This document shows, piece by piece, positions 25,058-32,734 of a DNA stretch of 51,496 bases (positions are counted from its first letter, which is position 1; each line of letters starts with the position of its first letter). The translations under genes and the position numbers were made by a program. The stretch spans positions 1 through 51,496 of the forward strand of contig JBOZRQ010000022.1 in the NCBI GenBank assembly GCA_050789255.1, given 5' to 3'. The stretch is from JBOZRQ01 sp050789255 (GTDB taxonomy: Bacteria; Bacillota; Sulfobacillia; Symbiobacteriales; Symbiobacteriaceae). Below the pieces are notes generated by a model, which had not been told where the DNA came from, made no database searches, and saw nothing but the letters and a program-made list of their open reading frames with translations.

Positions 25058-25174
25058 TCAGGGCCGGAGCAGCGCTCCCGGCCAGACCAAGCCGCGTGCG
25101 GAGAAGAAGTGCGCGTTAAAGGACCCTCTGCTCAATGGGGTGCGAAAGCATTTGTGGTAAAGCCCCTTGGTCAC
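25058..25174 (-). CDS. Leader peptide of the hen1-pnkp operon
   Basis: 38 codons from a GTG with AAGGAGGGAG seven to eight bases upstream, a stronger site than many real genes here. The sequence LSRGSFNAHFFSARG followed by P and L-x-P shares L, R, F, A and ARG with the ykuK leader peptide. The SARG codons contain the antiterminator strand. Interpreted as an attenuation leader; a function of the peptide itself cannot be excluded. Confidence 0.72.
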   Translation of the reverse strand: MTKGLYHKCFRTPLSRGSFNAHFFSARGLVWPGALLRP

Positions 25175-25208
25175 GCGACTCCCTCCTTACGGGACCCCGG
25201 TTTCCCGT

Positions 25209-25255
25209 ATCGTACCTTACTTACACAATCTCTGCAATAGGGAAGCGGACTTCCC
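25209..25255 (-). promoter_or_regulatory. Promoter of the hen1 leader with adjacent inverted repeat
   Basis: TTGCAG (25237-25232), exactly 17 bp, TACGAT (25214-25209). An inverted repeat GGGAAG-N4-CTTCCC (25240-25255) abuts the -35 box and could be an operator or activator site. Start of transcription near 25202 leaves about 28 nt before the leader GTG. The remaining 25256-25346 is the short upstream region of the divergent ABC genes; no gene is seen. Confidence 0.6.
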
Positions 25256-25346
25256 GGCAGCCGCATGCCACTCAACAGCGCGGCCTGGCATCGAACCAAG
25301 CGACGTGATGGCAGAGTCATTAACCAGAAGGTAGACATCAAGGGGC

Positions 25347-26102
25347 GTGCATCCGTTGATTCTGGTGGACGCACTGAGCAAGAAGTACCACGGCCGCGGC
25401 GGCGTGGATGGGATCTCCCTGACGGTCAGGGCCGGTGAGATTGTGGGGCTGGTGGGGCCCAACGGTGCGGGCAAGTCCACCACCATGCGCTCACTGCTGG
25501 GCCTGCTGAGGCCGGAACACGGGCGGGTGTCAATCGGTCCGGACGGCCTGGAGCCCGACGACTTCCGGGCAAGAAGCATGGTGGGGTACATCCCGGAAAT
25601 GCCGGAGCTGTACACCGACCTCACCGCTCTGGAGCACCTGCGCTTTCTCGGCATGGTCCACAAGCTGCCGCCTGCCTTCCTTGAGACACGGGCCGAGGCG
25701 CTGCTGCGTCGTCTGGAACTATGGGGCCGGCATGATGACGATCCCCTCTATTTCTCCAAGGGGATGCGCCAGCGGCTGTCCATCGCCTGCGCCCTGCTGC
25801 ATGACCCGGCGGTGTTGCTGGCGGACGAGCCCTGGAGCGGCCTGGATCCGCTGGGCGCCTTCCAGCTCAAGGAGTTGCTCCAGGAGCAGCGGGCCAAGGG
25901 CAAGGCGGTGCTGCTGAGCACCCACATGCTCGACACCGCGGAGCGCCTCTGCGATCGGTTCGTGCTGCTGCACGACGGGCGGGTGGCGGCGGAGGGCACC
26001 CTGGACGCCATCCGGGACGCCGCAGGCATAGGGTCCGACGGCACCCTGGAAGAGGCGTTCGTAGCCATACTGCGCAGCCGGCGCCTCCAGGAGGGCGCTT
26101 AG
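25347..26102 (+). CDS. ABC transporter ATP-binding protein (EcsA-like)
   Basis: About 251 residues from GTG 25347; a TTG at 25356 with AAGGGG ten bases upstream is an equally possible start. Walker A GPNGAGKST, signature YFSKGMRQRLSIA and Walker B VLLADEPWSGLDP are present, followed by the switch His in LLSTHML. The signature (FSKGM instead of LSGGQ) and single-domain size fit exporter ATPases of the EcsA/CcmA type. It is followed 2 bp later by the membrane partner. Substrate unknown; Ecs in Bacillus influences secretion and proteolysis. Confidence 0.88.
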   Translation: MHPLILVDALSKKYHGRGGVDGISLTVRAGEIVGLVGPNGAGKSTTMRSLLGLLRPEHGRVSIGPDGLEPDDFRARSMVGYIPEMPELYTDLTALEHLRFLGMVHKLPPAFLETRAEALLRRLELWGRHDDDPLYFSKGMRQRLSIACALLHDPAVLLADEPWSGLDPLGAFQLKELLQEQRAKGKAVLLSTHMLDTAERLCDRFVLLHDGRVAAEGTLDAIRDAAGIGSDGTLEEAFVAILRSRRLQEGA

Positions 26103-26104
26103 CC

Positions 26105-27565
26105 ATGGGTGCCAGCGGTTTGCTCTACTTGCGCCGACGCAGACTGGCCCACCGGCTGGGGCGGCACTATGACCAACTGCGCCTGATCTTCGACTTCTGG
26201 TCCACGGTGATCTACGCGTTTGCCCTGGCAGTGTTTGGTCCCGGTGTTTACCTGTACTGGCGAAACCCGCCGGCCCTGCCGGAGGTCGGCCTGGCGCTAC
26301 TTGGTTACTGGCCGGCCCTGGCGCTGGTCCTCGCCTGGGTTTTGATGCTGGGGCAAGGACTCTTCTCCGCCGCAGGCAAGCCGCCACTGGCGTTCAGCCG
26401 TCCCGACCTTTCCCTACTGCTGCCATCGCCCGTCGGACGGCGGCTGGTTCTGGCCGAACGGTTCTTGGCGGCATGGTGGCAGCGCTTCAGCGGTCCGGCT
26501 GGGCTGGTGCTGCTCTTTGGCGGGCTGACCGCCGGCTACGGCAAAACCCCGTGGCTCCAGGTGGGCTATCTCGTGGCAGCGCTTGCCCCGCTGGCGCTGG
26601 GCGCCCTCGGGCTGAGCGTCGCCGTCTTCTCCCTGGGCCCCACCGTGGCGCGGGCGCTCCTGTGGGTCCGGCGGGCGGGTCAGGTGCTGGGCGTTGGGCT
26701 GGTTGGCCTGGCGCTCCTCTTTGCTCCCGCTTCAGCAGTTCCCAGGGGTAGCCTGCCGACCGCAGACCTTCCCCCGCTGGACCTGTCCGGGGCCTTCTGG
26801 CCGGCCCTCCTCTTTGCTGCGCTGGCGCTGCTGCTCTCCTGGGCGCTGGCTGGCCGGCGCGACCTGGCACTCTGGGCCGGGGGCAGTCCCGACGAGGAGG
26901 AGCGCCCCTCCGCCCGCCACGCCTCCTCCACACCGGCTGGTGCATGGACCGGCCCCGCTGTGTGGGCATGGAAGTACCTTGCCGTGATGCGCAAGGTCTC
27001 CGTGTGGGAGTGGCTGAGCCGGTTCGTGCTGCCGGTGGCCGGCGCGGCCGTCGTGGGTCTGGCAGGCCGAGCCGCCGGCGTCATCGCCGCCGCCTTCGCC
27101 GCCATGGCGCTGCTGCAGGCTGCCACCTTCCTGGCCAGACCCCTCGCCCATGAGCTGGGGCGAATCGACCGGGTCCGGTCGCTCCCGGTGCGCCTGGACC
27201 ACTTTCTCCTGGGCATGCTGGCGCCTCTCGCGGCGCTGCTGCTGGGGCCGTCGCTCCTGGTTTGGCTGGTGATGGGCGCGGGGTGGGCGGCCCTGGTCGG
27301 GGCGCCCGCCACGGTGATATTCCTGGCTGTCCTGGCCTTTCAGCACCAGTGGGCTCAGGCGACCGCACTGGGTCCCGCCGGAAAGTTTGGCCCCAGTGAT
27401 TCGCTGTTCGCCTACGCCGCGCTTGTCATGGCCATTGTGATGGGCGAACAGGCGCTCAGGCAGGCGCCCGGGGCGGGCACCCTTGCACTCCTGAGCCTGG
27501 TCGTCTCCGCCGCCGCCATGGGGCTGCTGGTCAAACTCCGCACCGATCTATACCTTTCTACATAG
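26105..27565 (+). CDS. ABC transporter permease (EcsB-like)
   Basis: 486 residues with about ten to twelve hydrophobic segments and no ATPase motif. The start, LRRRRLAHRLGRHYDQLRLIFDFW then a first helix, resembles EcsB, in which a basic RxxxY stretch precedes the membrane. It is longer than Bacillus EcsB (about 408). It is the partner of the ATPase 2 bp upstream and the last gene before a strong terminator. The family assignment is moderately sure; the transported substrate is not known. Confidence 0.75.
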   Translation: MGASGLLYLRRRRLAHRLGRHYDQLRLIFDFWSTVIYAFALAVFGPGVYLYWRNPPALPEVGLALLGYWPALALVLAWVLMLGQGLFSAAGKPPLAFSRPDLSLLLPSPVGRRLVLAERFLAAWWQRFSGPAGLVLLFGGLTAGYGKTPWLQVGYLVAALAPLALGALGLSVAVFSLGPTVARALLWVRRAGQVLGVGLVGLALLFAPASAVPRGSLPTADLPPLDLSGAFWPALLFAALALLLSWALAGRRDLALWAGGSPDEEERPSARHASSTPAGAWTGPAVWAWKYLAVMRKVSVWEWLSRFVLPVAGAAVVGLAGRAAGVIAAAFAAMALLQAATFLARPLAHELGRIDRVRSLPVRLDHFLLGMLAPLAALLLGPSLLVWLVMGAGWAALVGAPATVIFLAVLAFQHQWAQATALGPAGKFGPSDSLFAYAALVMAIVMGEQALRQAPGAGTLALLSLVVSAAAMGLLVKLRTDLYLST

Positions 27566-27598
27566 AAAAACCCCCGGTCTGCACCGGGGGTCATCATT
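27566..27598. terminator. Bidirectional intrinsic terminator
   Basis: ACCCCCGGT (27570-27578), CTGC, ACCGGGGGT (27583-27591), with AAAAA before and TCATCATTTT after. It serves the EcsB-like gene and the convergent thrC. Confidence 0.9.
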
Positions 27599-28801
27599 TT
27601 AGATCTCTGCTCCAATCTCCAGCACGGGCAGATCAGGCCGCAGGATATCGGGATACTTGATGCCCGTCCCGGTGTTGAGCAGAACCACCCGCTCATCCGG
27701 CTGCAGGAAGCCCGATTTGCGCAGGTCCCGGGCTGCGGCCACCAGGGCCGCCCCCTCCGGGCAGATAAAGGCGCCCTCCTGCCTGGCCATCGCCTGCAGG
27801 CCCCAGAGCGCATCCGGGTCCTCGACGGCGATCGCCGTGCCCTCGGTGGCCCGCACCGCCTGGAGCACCAGGAAGTCGCCGAGCGCCTTGGGCACCCGGG
27901 TGCCCTGCTGCACGGTCGAAGCGTTCCGCCAGAACTCCGAGACCTCCTTGCCCTCATGGAACGCCTTCACGATGGGGGCGCACCCGGAGGGCTGCACACA
28001 GATCAGCTTCGGGAAGGGGCGCTTCACCCAGCCCAGCGCCTGCATCTCCAGCAGCGCCTTGTAGATGCCGATCAGCCCGACGCCGCCCCCGGTCGGATAG
28101 AGGATCGCATCCGGCAGCTCCCAGCCGAACTGCTCGGCGATCTCGTAGCCCATGGTCTTCTTGCCCTCGATGCGGTAGGGCTCCTTCAAAGTCGCCGCCT
28201 CAAACCAGCCGTACTTCTTGACCGCCCTGCCGATGATCTGGCCGGCGTCGGAGATCAGGCCCTTGACCATCCAGGAGCGGGCGCCCACCGCCGTCGCCTC
28301 CAGAACGGACATGGCCGGGGCGTCGGTGGGCATGCAGAGGTTGACCTCGATGCCGGCCCGGGCGCCGTACGTGGCCCAGGCACCCCCGGCGTTGCCGTTG
28401 GTCGGCATCGCCACCGACTTGATACCCAACTCTTTGGCCCGGGAGATGCCCACGGCGGCGCCCCGGGCCTTAAACGTCCCGGTGGGGAGGATCCCCTCGT
28501 CCTTGAGCCACAGGTCCCTCAGGCCGATCTCAGCGCCGAGCCGGGCCAGCGGGACCAGCGGGGTCATGCCCTCACCGAGCGAGACGATGTTGCGCTCATC
28601 CCGGACCGGCAGCAACTCCTTGTAACGCCAGAGCGTGGCCGGGCGCCCCTTCAGGCTGTCCCGGTCCCAGGCCGAACGGGCGGCCTCCAGGTCGTAGCGG
28701 ACCAGGAACGGCCCTCCGCATTGCGGGCACAGATTGGTCACCTGATCGGGGCTCTGCGTGTGACCGCAGCGAGGGCACTCCAGGTGGGAGAGATAGCTCA
28801 T
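27599..28801 (-). CDS. thrC: Threonine synthase
   Basis: 400 residues. An N-terminal zinc-ribbon-like segment, CPRCGHTQSP...LCPQCGGPF, precedes the PLP-dependent domain; the PLP lysine is in TGTFKARGAAVG (about residue 114) and the glycine-rich phosphate cup is in YPTGGGVGLIG. It converts O-phosphohomoserine to threonine. This zinc-ribbon form is common in archaea and many Firmicutes. No other threonine gene is near; it follows two nucleotidyltransferase genes by 19 bp and may be co-transcribed by chance of position. Confidence 0.93.
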   Translation of the reverse strand: MSYLSHLECPRCGHTQSPDQVTNLCPQCGGPFLVRYDLEAARSAWDRDSLKGRPATLWRYKELLPVRDERNIVSLGEGMTPLVPLARLGAEIGLRDLWLKDEGILPTGTFKARGAAVGISRAKELGIKSVAMPTNGNAGGAWATYGARAGIEVNLCMPTDAPAMSVLEATAVGARSWMVKGLISDAGQIIGRAVKKYGWFEAATLKEPYRIEGKKTMGYEIAEQFGWELPDAILYPTGGGVGLIGIYKALLEMQALGWVKRPFPKLICVQPSGCAPIVKAFHEGKEVSEFWRNASTVQQGTRVPKALGDFLVLQAVRATEGTAIAVEDPDALWGLQAMARQEGAFICPEGAALVAAARDLRKSGFLQPDERVVLLNTGTGIKYPDILRPDLPVLEIGAEI

Positions 28802-28820
28802 GGGCTCTGACCCCTTTCCG

Positions 28821-29585
28821 CTACTTGGCAGTCTCGATCTCCCTCAGCCGCAGCCGGATCAGCAGATCATTCAGGGCCGGTCGGGCCGACGGCTCCACCG
28901 GCAGGCTACATGTAGCCGACGTTTCCTCCAGGAGGCTCCGGAGGCGGTTGAACTCATCTTCATAGAAGCTGACTTGTGCATCCTCCAAGACCGACTGCTC
29001 TGGGCCGCCGGTCTTGCGTGCCACCAACTCGGCGATGTAGGGTAGGCGGAATTCCTGGTTGAGGGTGACCAGATTCGCCTCGACCTCGCCTGTTCGCATC
29101 AGGTGAATCCCCGTCAGCAGGACGCGGAAGACGTAGAGCAGGGGCTTGACCCGCCGTGGACTCTCCTTCGAGAAGAGGCGCCACTGCGTGTCCGCGAATC
29201 CGAAGTAGTGGTGGCAGTGAAAGCGGGTGATGCAGCCCTGGGCGATCTCCTTCAACTCGGCATGCTCCGGGCAGGTCTGCACGATCAACGGCGAGTACAA
29301 CTGCTCCAGCACGTAGCCGTTCTTCTTGACCATCAGCCCGAAGAACTTCTTCGCATCATGCGTGACGAGGTCCAGTTCGAGCCCGTCTACAATCTTCTCA
29401 CACTGAACGGTCTCCTGGCCCGGGTCCAGGCCGACCACCTCGCGCACCGGCAAAATGTGCACGCCGCGCAGATCATAGTCCGAATCAGGCGAGGGAAACC
29501 CGTACAAGTGGGCGCCGCTGACCGTGGCAAATAGCAGTGGGTAGGGCTGGGCGCCGGCGATGGCTGATAGTCTGGGGTCAAGCAT
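28821..29585 (-). CDS. RlaP/YcgL-type nucleotidyltransferase (second copy)
   Basis: 254 residues. The DNA-polymerase-beta-like nucleotidyltransferase motif is VSGAHLYGFPSPDSDYDLRGV (G-S/A...SDxDxRG, about residues 22-42), followed by the family's LDLVTHDAKKFFGLMVKKNGYVLEQLYSPL. The C-terminal half is helical. The RlaP group was linked by comparative genomics to RNA ligases and RNA repair; its reaction is not established. It overlaps the upstream paralogue by 8 bp. GSx is GAx here, a small departure from the usual GS. Confidence 0.85.
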   Translation of the reverse strand: MLDPRLSAIAGAQPYPLLFATVSGAHLYGFPSPDSDYDLRGVHILPVREVVGLDPGQETVQCEKIVDGLELDLVTHDAKKFFGLMVKKNGYVLEQLYSPLIVQTCPEHAELKEIAQGCITRFHCHHYFGFADTQWRLFSKESPRRVKPLLYVFRVLLTGIHLMRTGEVEANLVTLNQEFRLPYIAELVARKTGGPEQSVLEDAQVSFYEDEFNRLRSLLEETSATCSLPVEPSARPALNDLLIRLRLREIETAK

Positions 29586-30282
29586 GGTGTTCCTCCCTTC
29601 CGGAGGAAACGGCGCTCCTCCGGGCGCGGATCAGGTAGTCGCCCACCCACCGGTGGTCGGGCTGGTGCGGCAGTTTGGTCTGCGAAAGGGCTAGGTCGAA
29701 CTGCCGGTGCAGTTCAAGGCGCCAGCCATCGACCTCCGGCCACGGCACCTCGCCGCGCCGAATCGCCAAGAGCGCTTCCCGATGTTCGCCGACCTGCACC
29801 GGGACCGTCCCCTCTCTCAGGACTGTCACCCCGGTCAGGAGAAGCCGGATCAGGTGCATGGCGTGCTTCCACTTGATCTGACCCCGGTTACGGAGGTCCC
29901 CTTCCAGCTTCTTGTACTGAGACGCAACATACCCGTTGTAGGTCTGGTACACAAGCGTAGAGAGGAACCGCTCCCGGTTCTCCAACAGCTCTTGAGCCAG
30001 GGGCGTTGCCGTCACCACGAGCGGGGTGTACAGGCACTCCAGAATCATCGGGTTCGCCTTCAGGCCCAGGGCAAGGAACTTCTGGATCTCCCAGTAGCAG
30101 GCTTGCTCCGCATCATCCTCGAGCTGCTCAGGCACCCCTGCGAAGGACCAGTGCAACTCAGCCGGGGGCAAGTAAAAGCCGCGCCAATCGGTGTCAGACT
30201 CGAGCGTATCGAGTCCGTAGGCCCGGGACCCGATGATGCACCGGTAGATGATGTGATCGCCGTATGGCCCAAAGTCGGCCAA
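29578..30282 (-). CDS. RlaP/YcgL-type nucleotidyltransferase (first copy)
   Basis: 234 residues, paralogous to the next gene. Motif IIGSRAYGLDTLESDTDWRGF (about residues 17-37) has the canonical GS...SDxDxRG with both metal-binding Asp. ALGLKANPMILECLYTPLVV matches the second family block. Together with the 8-bp overlapping copy it could form a heterodimer. It is 12 bp downstream of a HAD phosphatase. Substrate could be the 3' end of RNA (inference from family associations). Confidence 0.85.
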   Translation of the reverse strand: MADFGPYGDHIIYRCIIGSRAYGLDTLESDTDWRGFYLPPAELHWSFAGVPEQLEDDAEQACYWEIQKFLALGLKANPMILECLYTPLVVTATPLAQELLENRERFLSTLVYQTYNGYVASQYKKLEGDLRNRGQIKWKHAMHLIRLLLTGVTVLREGTVPVQVGEHREALLAIRRGEVPWPEVDGWRLELHRQFDLALSQTKLPHQPDHRWVGDYLIRARRSAVSSGREEHHA

Positions 30283-30294
30283 CCGATTCCCCTC

Positions 30295-31071
30295 CTACTG
30301 TGCGAGCCAAGGCAGCATAGCGGACAGGTCGGTGCACTCCAGCGTGGCCGGGTAGCGCGGATCACGGGCGCGGCCGTTCCGCTGGACCCAGACCGAGCGC
30401 ATGCCGGCGTTGATGGCCCCCGCCACGTCACGCCCGGGGTTGTCCCCGACCATGACACATTCGGGCGGCTCCACGCCCAGTACCCCGCAGATGTGCCGGA
30501 AGATGCCGGCGTCGGGCTTGCCGCAGTCGACCTCGCCCGAGACTACGGCAGCGTCGAAGAGATGCGCCACGCCGCATCCGGCCAACTTCTCCCGCTGCAG
30601 GTCCGGCACGCCGTTGGTGACGATGCCCAGCAGGTAGCCCTGCGCCTTCAGCGCACCCAGCAGGGCGTCGATCTCGGGGTAGCGCGGATAGCGCCGCCGG
30701 GCCTGGTTAAAGCGCTGCACCTGTTCGGCTGCAAGGGCGTCGTCGGATATGGACTGCTCGGCCAGCGCCTCCCGCCAGGTATCCAGGCGGAAGGAGGGCG
30801 CCCACTCCCGCAGCCCGACGATCGCCGCATTAGGCCCGGTCTCGTAGCGAGCCCACATCCCCTCCGCAGCGCTGTGCCCGATACGGTCGCAGTAGTCCCA
30901 GTAACGGCCCGCTGCCCAGCGGCGCCGTGCAATCTCTCGGGCGTTGTGCGCCAGGCGCACGGGGTTAGCGCCTGCCGGGGCCGCCAGGTGGGCGGCAGCC
31001 AGGTAGGCCTCCGCCGTGATCATCTCGTCGAGAATAATCGTTTCGTCCAAGTCGAAGAGGATGGCCTTCAA
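30295..31071 (-). CDS. HAD-superfamily hydrolase
   Basis: 258 residues from a TTG at 31071 with GGGAGGA seven bases upstream; the much longer open frame runs into noncoding repeats. HAD motifs: I, LFDLDETII; II, GIVTNGV; III, Lys in CGKPDAGIF; IV, MVGDNPGRDVAGA. A helical cap domain lies between motifs I and II. These enzymes remove phosphate from small molecules, often nucleotides or sugars. It is the first gene of a unit with two RlaP-like nucleotidyltransferases. A role in phosphate end-processing is possible but unsupported by sequence. Confidence 0.88.
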   Translation of the reverse strand: MKAILFDLDETIILDEMITAEAYLAAAHLAAPAGANPVRLAHNAREIARRRWAAGRYWDYCDRIGHSAAEGMWARYETGPNAAIVGLREWAPSFRLDTWREALAEQSISDDALAAEQVQRFNQARRRYPRYPEIDALLGALKAQGYLLGIVTNGVPDLQREKLAGCGVAHLFDAAVVSGEVDCGKPDAGIFRHICGVLGVEPPECVMVGDNPGRDVAGAINAGMRSVWVQRNGRARDPRYPATLECTDLSAMLPWLAQ

Positions 31072-31142
31072 TCGTAAGTCCTCCCATCCCAGTCGGTGTG
31101 CGGTAATCAGGCGGCAAGAAGCGTTCCGAAACGGCACAGAAA

Positions 31143-31182
31143 GGGCCAGGAAGACCCAGGAAGGTCCAGGAGGGCCCAGGAA
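31143..31182. repeat. Decamer direct repeats, cluster A
   Basis: About four units of CCAGGAAGGN (plus strand), 10 bp apart, with small changes. Same unit and orientation as cluster B. Confidence 0.8.
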
Positions 31183-31434
31183 ATCAATCCGGTAAGAATC
31201 GCCGGTTGATGCCGCCCACCGGAGAAGCTTGGTGCAAGCCAATCGCAGGGCTTGCCCTGCCAAAGCGCTTGATCGCTGCATCGTCAGCCATGGTGCAGGT
31301 ACTCTTGGTTCATCGACGCCGGACCTGCACCGATCCGCGAGCGACCTCTCCGGAACGCCTGCAACAGAACTATTTGACGACCACTGTGGTCGAACCTTCC
31401 AGCCGCCACCCGAAACAAAGCGAACTGCCACGCG

Positions 31435-31503
31435 CCCAGGAAGGGCCAGGAAAGACCAGGAAGATCCAGGAAGGACCAGGAACGCCCGGGAAGGCTCAGG
31501 AAG
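31435..31503. repeat. Decamer direct repeats, cluster B
   Basis: About six to seven units of CCAGGAAGGN, 10 bp apart, the last two degenerate. It lies about 250 bp from cluster A. Confidence 0.85.
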
Positions 31504-31580
31504 AAGCGCTTCGTATCGAGTGCGCGCCCTAGCATGCCCCCGTAAATTGCCTATTTCGGCCTTTTTCAGCAGGAACAGTC

Positions 31581-31634
31581 TTGACCTGGCTTCCCCCTCA
31601 TGGTAGCTTTCCATTGAGATTGATAATCGTTATC
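31581..31634 (+). promoter_or_regulatory. Fur-regulated promoter of the iron transporter
   Basis: TTGACC (31581-31586), 17 bp, TAGCTT (31604-31609), followed by GAGATTGATAATCGTTATC (31616-31634), which matches 16 of 19 bases of the Fur box consensus. The box covers the expected start of transcription, so iron-bound Fur would repress. Confidence 0.85.
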
Positions 31635-31659
31635 ACTTACCTCAAGGGGGTCCACTCCA

Positions 31660-32733
31660 GTGACGCATCGCACTGTCCTGAAGGGCGCCGTTGCCGCCCT
31701 CCTCTCCCTGTCCATCCTCACCGGGTGCGGCGGGGCCAAGCAGGCCGAGCCGACGAAAGAGCCGGCGGCGCCCGCGAAGGAGCAGGTCGTCAACCTCTAC
31801 TCGGCCCGCAACTACGCGGTAGATGAACAGCTGTACGCCGAGTTCACGAAGAAGACGGGCATCAAGGTCAACGTGGTGCAGGGCCAGGCTGAGGAACTGA
31901 TCGAGCGCATCAAGCGCGAGGGCGAAAGCACCCCCGCCGACCTGTTCATCACGGTGGACGGCGGCATCCTGAACAACGCGAAGGAGCGAGGCGTGCTCCA
32001 GCCCATGACCTCCCCCACCCTGGATGCCAACGTGCCCAAGAGCCTGCGAGACAAGGATAATCACTGGATTGGCCTCTCGACCCGGGCCCGCGTCATCGCC
32101 TACTCCAAGGAGCGCATCAAGCCCGAGCAGCTCTCTACTTATGAGGATCTGGCCACGGACAAGTGGAAGGGCAAGGTCCTGGTCCGCTCCTCCACCAGCC
32201 TCTACAACCAGTCGCTCCTCGCCGCTCTGATCGATGCCAACGGCGAAGAGAAGGCGCTCGCCTGGACCCAGGGCCTGGTCAAGAACCTCGCCAAGAAGCC
32301 CGAGGGCGGCGACCGTGATCAGATCAAGGCGATCGCTGCCGGGGTCGGTGACGTGGCCATCGTAAATACCTACTACTACGGCCTCATGCAGGTGTCCAAG
32401 GATGCGGCGGAGGTGCAGGCGGCAGCGAAGGTCGCCCTCTTCTTCCCGAACCAGCAGACCACCGGGACCCACATTAACATCAGCGGCGCCGGCCTGACCA
32501 AGCACGCCAAGAACAAGGAGAACGCCATCAAGCTGGTCGAGTACCTCACCGGCGAGGAGGCGCAGGCCCTCTTCTCCAAGGAGAACTTCGAGTTCCCGGT
32601 CAACGCCAAGGCGCCGAAGCCCGACCTCCTCAAGTCCTGGGGCGACTTCAAAGCGCAGCAGATCGATTGGGCGAAGCTGGGCGCCAACAACAAGAAGGCC
32701 CTGGACCTCATGACTAGGGCAGCCTGGCAGTAG
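31660..32733 (+). CDS. Ferric iron ABC transporter substrate-binding lipoprotein
   Basis: 357 residues from a GTG with AAGGGGGT upstream. A lipoprotein signal ends at LTGC (Cys about residue 23), then a linker and a periplasmic-binding fold of the FbpA/FutA type: VNLYSARNYAVDEQLYAEFTKKTGIKVNVVQG at the start, a conserved Tyr-rich iron site in NTYYYG, and TGEEAQALF near the end. It captures Fe3+ and hands it to the permease encoded 1 bp downstream. Fur box upstream supports iron specificity. Confidence 0.93.
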   Translation: MTHRTVLKGAVAALLSLSILTGCGGAKQAEPTKEPAAPAKEQVVNLYSARNYAVDEQLYAEFTKKTGIKVNVVQGQAEELIERIKREGESTPADLFITVDGGILNNAKERGVLQPMTSPTLDANVPKSLRDKDNHWIGLSTRARVIAYSKERIKPEQLSTYEDLATDKWKGKVLVRSSTSLYNQSLLAALIDANGEEKALAWTQGLVKNLAKKPEGGDRDQIKAIAAGVGDVAIVNTYYYGLMQVSKDAAEVQAAAKVALFFPNQQTTGTHINISGAGLTKHAKNKENAIKLVEYLTGEEAQALFSKENFEFPVNAKAPKPDLLKSWGDFKAQQIDWAKLGANNKKALDLMTRAAWQ

Positions 32734-32734
32734 C

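Larger units (their letters stand above)
31072..31615. other. Noncoding region between the HAD operon and the iron transporter
   Basis: About 540 bp with no credible gene. It holds two clusters of 10-bp direct repeats, a palindrome CGACCAC-T-GTGGTCG (31378-31392) and, on the minus strand, several hairpins (GCAGGGC-AA-GCCCTGC; GTGCAGGT paired with ACCTGCAC). Open frames through it are explained by the repeats. A promoter for the HAD unit should lie here, but I cannot place it. Confidence 0.6.

Noticed and set aside
24991..25202. T-box riboswitch upstream of hen1
   Set aside because: No AGGGTGGNACCGCG-type T-box sequence or specifier stem; the leader ORF and its pairing explain the region.
27599..28801. 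Threonine synthase as a functional part of the RNA-repair set
   Set aside because: It is only adjacent on the same strand; nothing in the sequence links it to RNA repair.
31143..31503. CRISPR array
   Set aside because: Ten-base direct repeats without spacers, and no cas genes nearby.
31072..31614. 181-codon extension of the HAD hydrolase
   Set aside because: It translates the decamer repeats and hairpins; the TTG at 31071 with GGGAGGA upstream starts the HAD domain correctly.
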